From the NCBI GenBank assembly GCA_902782655.1, contig CACZNY010000225.1, forward strand, positions 1-6,499: a stretch of 6,499 nt of DNA, written 5' to 3'. The notes under the pieces were generated by a model. That model saw only the letters and a list, made by a program, of their open reading frames with translations. It ran no database searches and was not told the DNA's origin. The position numbers and the translations under genes were made by a program. The stretch is from an uncultured Lachnospiraceae bacterium (lineage in GTDB: Bacteria; Bacillota; Clostridia; Lachnospirales; Lachnospiraceae). Positions 1 through 6,406 of this stretch are shown here, in pieces. Within the stretch, counting starts at the first letter, position 1. Each line of letters begins with the position of its first letter.

Positions 1-57
1 AGCGCCTGCGACCACCCTGTCATACCATCGTTCCTGATAATCCTTCAAATCTGACAT
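1..57 (-). CDS. Start of an unidentified protein, cut off by the left edge
   Basis: Only the first 19 codons are in the window, reading MSDLKDYQERWYDRVVAGA. The start is well supported: ATG at 57-55 is preceded by GGAGGAG at 73-67 with a 9-nt spacer. The gene begins 57 nt after the stop of the hydrogenase-like sensor kinase, on the same strand and with no terminator-like hairpin in between, so the two are probably co-transcribed. The visible residues are charged and aromatic, show no signal peptide, and suggest a cytoplasmic protein. I do not recognise the family. By position it could be a signalling partner of the kinase, but that is only inference from adjacency. Confidence 0.7.
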   Translation of the reverse strand, partial: MSDLKDYQERWYDRVVAGA

Positions 58-114
58 TATTCCGATCTCCTCCGTTTACTGGACACGTTTATCATGCTCC
101 CTGCTGACGGTGCT

Positions 115-3111
115 TCAGGAGGATTCAAACATACCGGCAAGCGTGGCCTGCAAAGCCTTGTAGTGCTTTATGAAGAGAGCATGATTGTTTCTTATGAAAG
201 CCGAATCTCCTTTTTCAGCGGCAGCCTCAAGGTGTCCGGCTTCTTCTTCCAGCTTCCCGGCGCCTATCAGCTGTGCGGAATTCTTAAGTGCCTGGATCCC
301 TATGGAGTAGTTCTCAAGATTGCCGGACTCGCTTAAGCTGTTAAGCAGTACCGTATTCTCATCGATCAGTCTGTAGAAGATCCGGAGCTTTTCAAAATAA
401 CTGTCAGCGTCCTTATTGTTTTCCATTCCGGCGGAAAGGTCTATGTCGGAGACGCCGGCGAGAGCCTTGAAGCGCTCATCCGGTAATTCTTCCTTCAGAG
501 CCTTTTTCGGAGAGGGCTCCGGTTTGGACAGCCGGGTCTTGTCCTCGGGAAGATAGGCGATCAGCATCTCTTCCAGCTTCTCCGAATCGATGGGCTTGGT
601 CAGGTAGTCGTCGAAGCCCTCCGAAAGATATTTTTCGCGGGCGCCGGAGACTGCATTGGCCGTAAGGCAGATCGAGGGGGTAGAGAGATTGGGGTTTTCG
701 CCCTGGGCTTTAAGCTCGTGTAAGGTCTCTATCCCGTCCTTGTCAGGCATCATATGATCAAAAAAGATGATGTCATACTTTTTTTTCGAGGACAGTGCCA
801 GTCCTTCATCACCGCTTGAGGCTGTATCTATCTTTATGAGAGTCTGTTTCAGGAGACTCTTGAAAACAATGAGATTAATGGGGGTATCATCGATCACAAG
901 TATATTGGCCTCCGGAGCAGAGAAAGCCCTGTGGTAGGTCTTGCGCTGTCCCAGAAGCTTCTGGTAGGCTGACTGGTAATCTCCGAGCGGCTCCCAGCGG
1001 AGCACCCTCTGCCGTATGGAGAAGGAGAACTCGGAGCCGCGTCCGTATTCACTCTGCACCTTGAGTGAGGAGCCCATCAGCTCAAGAAGCTTCTGGGTGA
1101 TGCTCATGCCCAGACCGGTACCTTCGATATTGCGGTTCCGCTCCTCCTCGATACGGCTGAATTTCTCGAAAAGCAGCCGCAGATCCTCGGGCTTTATGCC
1201 TATGCCGGTGTCCTTTACGCTGACATCCAAAGTGATGAAGTTTGGATGATCTGTCTTTGAATACTTTATGGAGAAGGTTATCGTGCCTTTTTCCGTATAT
1301 TTTACCGCGTTAGTCAGAAGGTTGGTTATGATCTGCTTTATACGAATCTCATCGCCGAAGAGCACCTTCGGTATGGAAGTATCGAAATCCAGAGCAAGCA
1401 GAAGATCCTTATTATCCGCACGTACCTGTATCATATTTACCAGATCGTTGATGACTGAGGAGAGATCGTACTCTACCGGAGTGATATCCATCTTTCCGGC
1501 CTCTATCTTTGAGAAGTCGAGGATGTTGTTTACGAGGCCGAGCAGAGTGTCCCCGGCGCTGCGGATATTTTCCGAATAAGTGATGATGTTGGATTCGCGG
1601 CATTCACGAAGGATCATCTCGTTCATTCCAAGAACCGCGTTGATCGGAGTCCTGATCTCGTGGGACATATTTGCCAGAAATGAGCTCTTGGCCTTCGTGG
1701 CCGCTTCGGCGACGGATTTTTCTATCTCAAGCTCCCGGACCATGGTCTTTTCGTAGTAGATGCAGTTTTCCCGGTGGTTGAAGCCGTTATGGATGGCGGT
1801 CGCCATCTGGACGCAGCTGTCGTATCCGCAGCAGGTGCAGTTTATCATGCGGCTCTCGGGGGTGATCTTATTCATGGAGACAAAGATGGCATCAAGCTCC
1901 TCATCGGTTGGGAGGCTGCAGAGGCATTCCGATGAACGGTCGGTATATCCACGGAGATAGTCCTCAAGCTTAAGGTCCTTAAACTGCATATTGAAATGCT
2001 CAAGCCTTTCCTCCGGACTGTCCGGCCTTGACCAGGCCATCCCGCTTTGAGCGCGTTTTGAGGCCTCGCGGATATTCAAAAGCTCATATAGCGCATCATC
2101 TGTCCTGGATTTCTCAGGATCGACCGCAGTTCCGCAGATGCAGCCCTTCTCGCAGTTTAAGGCGTCGATAAAAAGAAACGGCGTCTTGCTGTCACGGATC
2201 CTTGAGGCGTTCTCGTGCATCCACTCATAAAGACGGCGTTCCCCCTCGATCTGTCGGATGTAAACCCCGTCACCCAGGAACCAGCGCACATTCTCCGCCA
2301 GTCCCCCGGGAGTGGGGTAGAAGGAGCCGAGTCCGTATTCGATCTCGCTGTTTGACGGATCTCCCTTGATGCCATGCTCCCTGACGTAGCGCATCAGGTG
2401 GTCAAAGGTGACATTATACTGTACAAGCCCTTTGTTCTCCGGGTCTTCGATCTCCATCTTCTTGGCAATGCACGGGCTGATAAAGGCCAGCCGGTCAGTG
2501 ATGCCGAGCTCCTGTCTTGCATATATGGCTGAGCACATGAGAGGGCTCTGGACCGGGAATAATTTCGGCAGCAATTCGGGAAGATAACGTTCGATGTAAT
2601 AGACCACTGCGGGGCAGGGCTGCGAGATCCCGCCCGTGAAGCCGTAACGTTCTATGTAGTTGAGATATCCCCAGGTTGTAATGTCAGCTCCGAAGGAAAC
2701 GCTTAGGATCCTGCGGGCACCCAGGGCCTTCAGGCCGCCTATCACATTCTCATATTCCTCAGGGAAATTGGCCTTGAAGGATGGAGCAAGAAGGAGGGAG
2801 ATGGGTTCGCCCTTTTTCAGATCTTCAAAGAAGGCTTCGGTATCATCCGAATACTCCCTGGCATTATGGACGCATACATCAATACAGCTTCCGCAGGCGA
2901 CGCATCTGCTTCCGTCCACATGGATACGGGCTTTGCCGTCCACCTCGACGGAGACGCAGGCGCCGATGGCGCTGCAGACATTGATGCACCGGTTGCAGCC
3001 TATGCAGTTATCATTCGTATATACAATGCTCTGTTCATTCATGATGAATAATGGTTTCCCTGCTTTCCCCCATGCCTTCATAGCCTCCCTGCTGTTCATA
3101 AAGGCAGGCAT
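115..3111 (-). CDS. [FeFe]-hydrogenase-like Fe-S sensor fused to a hybrid histidine kinase
   Basis: A 998-residue cytoplasmic multidomain sensor with no membrane segment. In order: two [4Fe-4S] ferredoxin motifs (C36, C39, C42, C46 and C70, C73, C76, C80); an iron-only hydrogenase large-subunit-like domain, about 100-350, with cluster cysteines C166, C214, C320 and C324; a four-cysteine Fe-S domain (C425, C428, C433, C450, with extra C427); a short helical linker, about 454-475; HisKA with H484 in SHEIRTP; HATPase with N-box around N601, DTGIGI 634-639 and GTGLGM 664-669; a receiver with D741/D742, phosphoacceptor D785, T817 and K839; and an HPt-like tail, about 875-995. The HPt lacks its histidine (Q940). 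The cluster cysteines and the Lys of the CxxK motif (K217) are kept, while catalytic-neighbourhood residues differ, so I infer sensing of redox state or H2 rather than turnover. The start is uncertain: M1 has GAGGGG only 1 nt upstream; M5 (3099), M11 (3081) and M24 (3042) are alternatives, and M24 lies just before the first ferredoxin motif. An in-frame TAG lies 6 nt upstream of M1. Confidence 0.93.
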   Translation of the reverse strand: MPAFMNSREAMKAWGKAGKPLFIMNEQSIVYTNDNCIGCNRCINVCSAIGACVSVEVDGKARIHVDGSRCVACGSCIDVCVHNAREYSDDTEAFFEDLKKGEPISLLLAPSFKANFPEEYENVIGGLKALGARRILSVSFGADITTWGYLNYIERYGFTGGISQPCPAVVYYIERYLPELLPKLFPVQSPLMCSAIYARQELGITDRLAFISPCIAKKMEIEDPENKGLVQYNVTFDHLMRYVREHGIKGDPSNSEIEYGLGSFYPTPGGLAENVRWFLGDGVYIRQIEGERRLYEWMHENASRIRDSKTPFLFIDALNCEKGCICGTAVDPEKSRTDDALYELLNIREASKRAQSGMAWSRPDSPEERLEHFNMQFKDLKLEDYLRGYTDRSSECLCSLPTDEELDAIFVSMNKITPESRMINCTCCGYDSCVQMATAIHNGFNHRENCIYYEKTMVRELEIEKSVAEAATKAKSSFLANMSHEIRTPINAVLGMNEMILRECRESNIITYSENIRSAGDTLLGLVNNILDFSKIEAGKMDITPVEYDLSSVINDLVNMIQVRADNKDLLLALDFDTSIPKVLFGDEIRIKQIITNLLTNAVKYTEKGTITFSIKYSKTDHPNFITLDVSVKDTGIGIKPEDLRLLFEKFSRIEEERNRNIEGTGLGMSITQKLLELMGSSLKVQSEYGRGSEFSFSIRQRVLRWEPLGDYQSAYQKLLGQRKTYHRAFSAPEANILVIDDTPINLIVFKSLLKQTLIKIDTASSGDEGLALSSKKKYDIIFFDHMMPDKDGIETLHELKAQGENPNLSTPSICLTANAVSGAREKYLSEGFDDYLTKPIDSEKLEEMLIAYLPEDKTRLSKPEPSPKKALKEELPDERFKALAGVSDIDLSAGMENNKDADSYFEKLRIFYRLIDENTVLLNSLSESGNLENYSIGIQALKNSAQLIGAGKLEEEAGHLEAAAEKGDSAFIRNNHALFIKHYKALQATLAGMFESS

Positions 3112-3119
3112 ACCCCTCT

Positions 3120-3166
3120 ATTTTACAGGTGTTTCATATTATATTCAATACAGCTCATAAGTTCAG
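3120..3166 (-). promoter_or_regulatory. Candidate sigma-70-type promoter(s) for the sensor kinase
   Basis: Two overlapping promoter-like arrangements lie in the 106-nt gap before the kinase gene. The first has a perfect TATAAT at 3143-3138 and a weak -35, CTGAAC, at 3166-3161, with a 17-nt spacer. The second has TTGAAT at 3148-3143 and TAAAAT at 3125-3120, also 17 nt apart. The second would start transcription almost at the 3111 ATG, which would favour one of the downstream starts. Both are sequence matches only. The gap is otherwise AT-rich near the gene and holds no other feature I can support. Confidence 0.45.
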
Positions 3167-3185
3167 CCGGAACGGGAGTCTGAGG

Positions 3186-3248
3186 AAGGAGGCCCTGCGT
3201 GCCGGAAGGAGAGGAATTCATTCCTCATAAAGAAGATACGGCCTCCTT
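3186..3248. repeat. Inverted repeats spanning the stop codon of the NamZ-like gene
   Basis: AAGGAGGCC at 3186-3194 and GGCCTCCTT at 3240-3248 are a perfect 9-bp inverted repeat 45 nt apart. Nested inside is GAGGAA (3211-3216) and TTCCTC (3221-3226), a perfect 6-bp stem with a 4-nt loop covering the stop codon at 3220-3218. No T-run follows on the minus strand, so this is not a standard intrinsic terminator. It may shape the 3' end of the messenger or be chance in a purine-biased stretch. Confidence 0.4.
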
Positions 3249-4741
3249 TGCTCCTTAAAGGCTTCTATATCTTCCTTCCAGGAGGCTTTTATCTCCTCTG
3301 CGCTTTCTCCCGCGATGATCTGCTTCCTCAATTCGTCAGAGCCGCTCAGAAGATCCAGCAGGTATCGGCCTTTTTTGTCAGGAACACCGAAGAAATCCGA
3401 AGCCGCTGACGCATTCTTAAAGGCGTTGTAGGCATCCAGGATATACTCCGGATCGACTCCTTTTTCCCATATATCCTCGATCGGAATATCTCTGAGATCC
3501 CTGCCGCGGCAAAGATGGCCCTCAAAGGGAGGGTTTGCGGCGCCGTCCATGCTTTGAGGCGTGAATGTAAAATCAAATCCCTCCGCCTCCCCGACAGCGG
3601 GACTGCCGTATATCTCAAAGGGACAGTCAGTGCCTCTTCCCACGGAAAAAGCAGTGTTTTCAAGGAAGCAGGTTGAGGCATATAGATACACTGCCCTCAT
3701 ATCCCTGATATTGGGGGAAGGATTACGGATAAGCGCCGTTTTGGAATGGTGAGTATAGTTTCTACAGGGGATGACAGTGAGCTTAAGGCTGTTTCTTCCG
3801 GCTTCAAGCCAGCCTTCACCGTTTATCATCATAGCCAGCTCGCCCCAGGTCATCCCGTATACCACGGGGATCGGAAGCCTGCCTACCCCCGACTCATAGC
3901 CCTCCTTCAGCATCGGTCCGTCCACATAGAAGCCGTTTGGATTGGGACGGTCAAGGATGATCACCTCCCTGCCGCGAAGGGCGCAGGCATCCATGAGATA
4001 ATAAAGCGCGATGTAGTAGGTGTAATAACGAAGACCGACATCCTGCATATCCACCACCAGAGTGTCGAAGCGGTCCATATCTTCCTTAGCGGGGGATTCA
4101 GGGCCTGAGCCGTAAAGGGATATAATGGGTATGCCGGTCTTTTCATCGACGCAGCTTTCCACGTTTTCCCCGGCATCCGCAGTGCCCCTGAAGCCGTGCT
4201 CGGGACTGAATACAGCAGTAACGTCTGCTCCGCGCTCTATCAGTGCATCCAGTATATGCTGCCCGTATTTTACAGCCTCACCGTTACCGTCCCTGCCGAA
4301 GGGGATAAGAGTCGGATCCCCGGTAAGGCTCCGGGCTGCGCTCCCTTCGGTTTTATCACCGACAATGCCTGTGTGATTCGAAAAGAGAGCGACTCTTTTA
4401 TCTTTGAGAAGAGGCATATATTCGTCAAACTGTTCATCTCCGGGCACTGCCTTCGTCCAGAGGGTCTCGTTTTCACTCAAAGTATCCATTTCATCTCCGG
4501 AGGGTTCTGCCTCCCTTTCATCTTCAGCACAGGGAATCATGGAGGGCATTCCTGCGGCAGGCTCTGCGGCCCGGCTTTCAGCCTCTTCTTCTGCCTGAGC
4601 CGTTGAGCCCGCATCAGATCCTGCCTTGCCGTTTCCCGGGTCTTTGCCGCTTCCTTCCGTTTTGCAGCCCGTAAAGGACAGCAGGACCGTAATAAGGACC
4701 GCGATACATACATAAAAAGGTTTATCAGTAAAAGAAGAAAT
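3218..4741 (-). CDS. namZ: NamZ/YbbC-family (DUF1343) exo-beta-N-acetylmuramidase, predicted lipoprotein
   Basis: With the start proposed here the protein has 507 residues. Members of this family remove terminal MurNAc from the non-reducing end of peptidoglycan glycan chains, outside the cytoplasmic membrane. Family blocks, numbered from this start, are PEHGFRG (180-186), DMQDVG (231-236) followed by RYYTYY, DRPNPNG (264-270), YGMTWGELA (295-303), NPSPNI (340-345) and SVGRGTDCPFE (366-376), ending in the usual LLYEE. Residues 8-21 are hydrophobic and lead to SFTGC with Cys26 as the likely lipidated residue, then about 65 Gly/Ser/Ala/Glu-rich linker residues. The first in-frame ATG, at 4549, lies inside that linker and has a poor ribosome binding site, so it would give a truncated protein with no export signal. 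Upstream, the frame is open back to a TAG near 4767 without ATG, GTG or TTG. ATT at 4741 is 8 nt after AGGAGG and is the best start; a frameshift in the signal region is the alternative. The family call is strong, the start is moderate. Confidence 0.88.
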   Translation of the reverse strand: MSSFTDKPFYVCIAVLITVLLSFTGCKTEGSGKDPGNGKAGSDAGSTAQAEEEAESRAAEPAAGMPSMIPCAEDEREAEPSGDEMDTLSENETLWTKAVPGDEQFDEYMPLLKDKRVALFSNHTGIVGDKTEGSAARSLTGDPTLIPFGRDGNGEAVKYGQHILDALIERGADVTAVFSPEHGFRGTADAGENVESCVDEKTGIPIISLYGSGPESPAKEDMDRFDTLVVDMQDVGLRYYTYYIALYYLMDACALRGREVIILDRPNPNGFYVDGPMLKEGYESGVGRLPIPVVYGMTWGELAMMINGEGWLEAGRNSLKLTVIPCRNYTHHSKTALIRNPSPNIRDMRAVYLYASTCFLENTAFSVGRGTDCPFEIYGSPAVGEAEGFDFTFTPQSMDGAANPPFEGHLCRGRDLRDIPIEDIWEKGVDPEYILDAYNAFKNASAASDFFGVPDKKGRYLLDLLSGSDELRKQIIAGESAEEIKASWKEDIEAFKEQRRPYLLYEE

Positions 4742-4747
4742 ATCCGT

Positions 4748-4755
4748 CTCCTCCT
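4748..4755 (-). promoter_or_regulatory. Ribosome binding site pointing to an ATT start codon
   Basis: AGGAGGAG at 4755-4748 is a full Shine-Dalgarno match. Counting from the end of AGGAGG (4750), an 8-nt spacer leads to ATT at 4741-4739, in frame with the signal peptide and catalytic domain of the NamZ-like gene. No ATG, GTG or TTG in any frame lies within normal spacing of this site; the nearest ATGs, around 4708 and 4704, are in the two other frames. Confidence 0.7.
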
Positions 4756-4775
4756 GTGTCTTTTTGCGCTATCAG

Positions 4776-4887
4776 ATGATTCAGACGCCAAAAGTACTGA
4801 ATCACTGTTTTGATACAACGACGCCCAAAGTCAAATGGCTTTTTGAACAAGTTCAAACGCCATTCAGACTTTTGGCGTTTGTATCAT
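4776..4887. repeat. 112-bp palindromic element with terminal inverted repeats (MITE- or REP-like)
   Basis: The ends, 4776-4795 (ATGATTCAGACGCCAAAAGT) and 4868-4887 (reverse complement ATGATACAAACGCCAAAAGT), match at 18 of 20 positions. A third, more diverged copy of the same motif sits inside at 4811-4831. The inner copy and the right end form one long hairpin: arms 4811-4848 and 4851-4886 around a 2-nt loop, with about 32 pairs. The left end forms its own hairpin: TGATTCAG 4777-4784 with CTGAATCA 4797-4804. ATCAG occurs at 4771-4775 and 4891-4895, a possible but imperfectly placed target duplication. The element contains the fmt stop codon and encodes its last residues (MIQTPKV). No transposase is present and no U-run follows either side, so it is more like a small non-autonomous repeat than a terminator. 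Confidence 0.7.
4811..4886. other. Long hairpin over the fmt 3' end
   Basis: A near-symmetric palindrome centred at 4849-4850. The paired blocks are TGATACAA, ACGCC, AAAGTC, AATGGC and TTTGAAC, separated by small bulges. In the fmt transcript it would fold from the last sense codons past the stop (4866-4864). It could protect the fmt messenger from 3' decay or separate fmt expression from the NamZ-like gene; without a U-tract, termination is less likely. Confidence 0.65.
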
Positions 4888-5832
4888 ATTATCAGAAAAA
4901 TCCTGAATATCCAATACCGTGCCGCATTTCAGAGGATACCCCAGAAGGAAGGCCTGTGCGCTCATCCTCTTCTTCCCCTCAAGCTGCAGCTCCCTTATGA
5001 TCAGAGATCCCTCACCGCAGGAAACAGTGATCCCGTCCTTTTTTATCTCCGCTACGGTCCCCGGAGCAGCCTCCTTTGCAGGACCTGCTTCGGCCTTCCA
5101 TATCTTGAGCATTTTTCCCCCGATAAAGGTAAAGGCCGAGGGCCATGGATCAAGCGCCCTTACAAGCCTCTCAGTCTCACCGGCGCTCTTCGTCCAGTCA
5201 ATATGCCCCATTGACTTGTCTATCTTCCTTGCGTAGCTTGCTCTGCCCTCGTCCTGAGGGGTATACACTGCCCTTCCTTCAGCGATGGCAGCTATGGTCT
5301 CCACCGCAAGTGAGGCCCCAAGCCCTGCAAGCTTGTCAAAAAGGCTTCCGCCGGTATCGGAAGCTTCAATGGGTATGCTTCTTGCGGAAATGATGTCTCC
5401 TGTATCAAGCCCCTCTCCCATCCTCTGAATGGTGACCCCTGTCTCCCTATCCCCTTCGAGTATCGCAGTCTGTATGGGGGAGGCTCCACGAAGTCTGGGT
5501 AATAAAGAAGCATGGACATTTATACATCCATACTTCGGCATATCCAGTATTTCCTTTGTAAGTATCTGTCCGAAGGCTGCCACAACGATGAGCTCACATC
5601 CGCATTCCCTGAGCCTTTCTGCAGCCTCCTCTTCCCTTATCCTTACGGGCTGGAAGACCTCCAGGCCATGCTCCGCGGCATACTTCTTCACATCGCTCAT
5701 CTGAAGCGCGCCGCTCCTGCCCTTCGGCTTATCCGGCTGTGTCACGACCAGTACTATCTCATGACCCGCCTGATATATGGCGTCCAGCGTATTCACCGCA
5801 AAATCGGGAGTGCCCATAAATACTATCCTCAT
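4864..5832 (-). CDS. fmt: Methionyl-tRNA formyltransferase
   Basis: A 322-residue protein, close to the usual length of about 310-320. It transfers a formyl group from 10-formyl-tetrahydrofolate to the amino group of initiator Met-tRNA in the cytoplasm. The Rossmann-like catalytic domain starts with MRIVFMGTPDFAV (1-13), has TQPDKPKGR (31-39), and carries catalytic-triad residues N105, H107 and D143 (matching Asn106, His108 and Asp144 of the E. coli enzyme) and SLLPRLRG (109-116). The C-terminal tRNA-binding OB-like domain runs from about 205 to 310. The ATG at 5832 begins at the conserved N-terminus and is preceded by AGGGGAG at 5845-5839, inside the end of def, with a 6-nt spacer. The gene starts 2 nt after the def stop, so translation is probably coupled. 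The last seven residues (MIQTPKV) and the stop come from the palindromic element, an apparently recent replacement of the natural C-terminus that falls outside the folded domain. Confidence 0.97.
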   Translation of the reverse strand: MRIVFMGTPDFAVNTLDAIYQAGHEIVLVVTQPDKPKGRSGALQMSDVKKYAAEHGLEVFQPVRIREEEAAERLRECGCELIVVAAFGQILTKEILDMPKYGCINVHASLLPRLRGASPIQTAILEGDRETGVTIQRMGEGLDTGDIISARSIPIEASDTGGSLFDKLAGLGASLAVETIAAIAEGRAVYTPQDEGRASYARKIDKSMGHIDWTKSAGETERLVRALDPWPSAFTFIGGKMLKIWKAEAGPAKEAAPGTVAEIKKDGITVSCGEGSLIIRELQLEGKKRMSAQAFLLGYPLKCGTVLDIQDFSDNMIQTPKV

Positions 5833-5834
5833 GG

Positions 5835-6365
5835 TTATCTCCCCTTTGCAACCCTCATCTTTTTCCTTTTTGTCCTCTTCTCCTGCTCCTCTTCCACATC
5901 ATCCACATCCTGAAGAGGGCCGTCCACGAGGCTCACATAAAGCTTTCCCTCCAGATGATCGCACTCATGACAGATGCATCTGGCAAAGACCTCATCCCCC
6001 TCCATGCTGTGAGGCTTGAGATCCTCATCGAGGAAATCCACCACCACATGATAGGGACGCTTCACTCTCCCAGTCTTGCCGGGCACCGAAAGACATCCCT
6101 CATAGCCCTCCTGCTCTCCGTCACATTCCCTTATCACGGGATTGATCATGACTACAGGCTCGTTCCCCTCCTCGGAGATATCTATGGTGATTATCCTCTT
6201 TAATACTCCGACCTGTACCGCTGAAAGACCGACTCCATTCTGCTCGTAAAGCGTCTCAAACATATCGTCGATAAGCTCTTTCATTCTTTCCGTTACATGG
6301 GTGACCTCCCTGGATCTCTTCTCCAGTATGGGATCCCCCATAGTCCTGACTTCTCTAAGTGCCAT
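5835..6365 (-). CDS. def: Peptide deformylase
   Basis: A 176-residue cytoplasmic metalloenzyme that removes the formyl group from the N-terminal methionine of new proteins. All three family motifs are present: motif I GVGLSAVQ (44-51), motif II EGCLS (89-93) with metal ligand C91, and motif III HECDH (133-137) with ligands H133 and H137 and catalytic E134. Motif I reads SAVQ where AAPQ is common, a conservative change that keeps the glutamine. The N-terminus MALREVRTMGDPIL is typical, and no other start codon lies in frame nearby, so the ATG at 6365 is firm although AGGAGG (6385-6380) is 14 nt away, longer than usual. The final 25 or so residues are an acidic then strongly basic tail (EEEQEKRTKRKK) beyond the catalytic core. 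It forms an operon with fmt. Confidence 0.97.
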   Translation of the reverse strand: MALREVRTMGDPILEKRSREVTHVTERMKELIDDMFETLYEQNGVGLSAVQVGVLKRIITIDISEEGNEPVVMINPVIRECDGEQEGYEGCLSVPGKTGRVKRPYHVVVDFLDEDLKPHSMEGDEVFARCICHECDHLEGKLYVSLVDGPLQDVDDVEEEQEKRTKRKKMRVAKGR

Positions 6366-6406
6366 TGCTTTTTTATATTCCTCCTCTGCCGAAGTCCTGT
6401 TCCGTA

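Noticed and set aside
58..114. Terminator between the sensor kinase and the left-edge gene
   Set aside because: No stable stem with a T-run is visible; the segment mainly holds the ribosome binding site of the next gene.
2660..3160. 166-residue plus-strand reading frame
   Set aside because: Antisense to the ferredoxin and hydrogenase-like domain, which is strongly supported; its composition is serine-rich, as expected for a shadow frame.
3746..4606. Plus-strand reading frames of 120 and 136 residues opposite the NamZ-like gene
   Set aside because: They are antisense to conserved family blocks and show no motif or ribosome binding site of their own.
4537..4818. 93-residue minus-strand reading frame over the start of the NamZ-like gene
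   Set aside because: It overlaps the lipoprotein frame, has a low-complexity Arg/Lys/Leu composition, and its start lies in the palindromic element without a ribosome binding site. It only matters if a frameshift joins the two frames.
4811..4886. Rho-independent terminator after fmt
   Set aside because: The hairpin is strong but AT-rich, very long and lacks a following U-run on either strand, so a palindromic repeat fits better.
4764..5236. Plus-strand reading frames across the repeat and the fmt 3' end, with repeated TPKV residues
   Set aside because: The repeated residues reflect the inverted repeat DNA. The frames are antisense to fmt and have no family resemblance.
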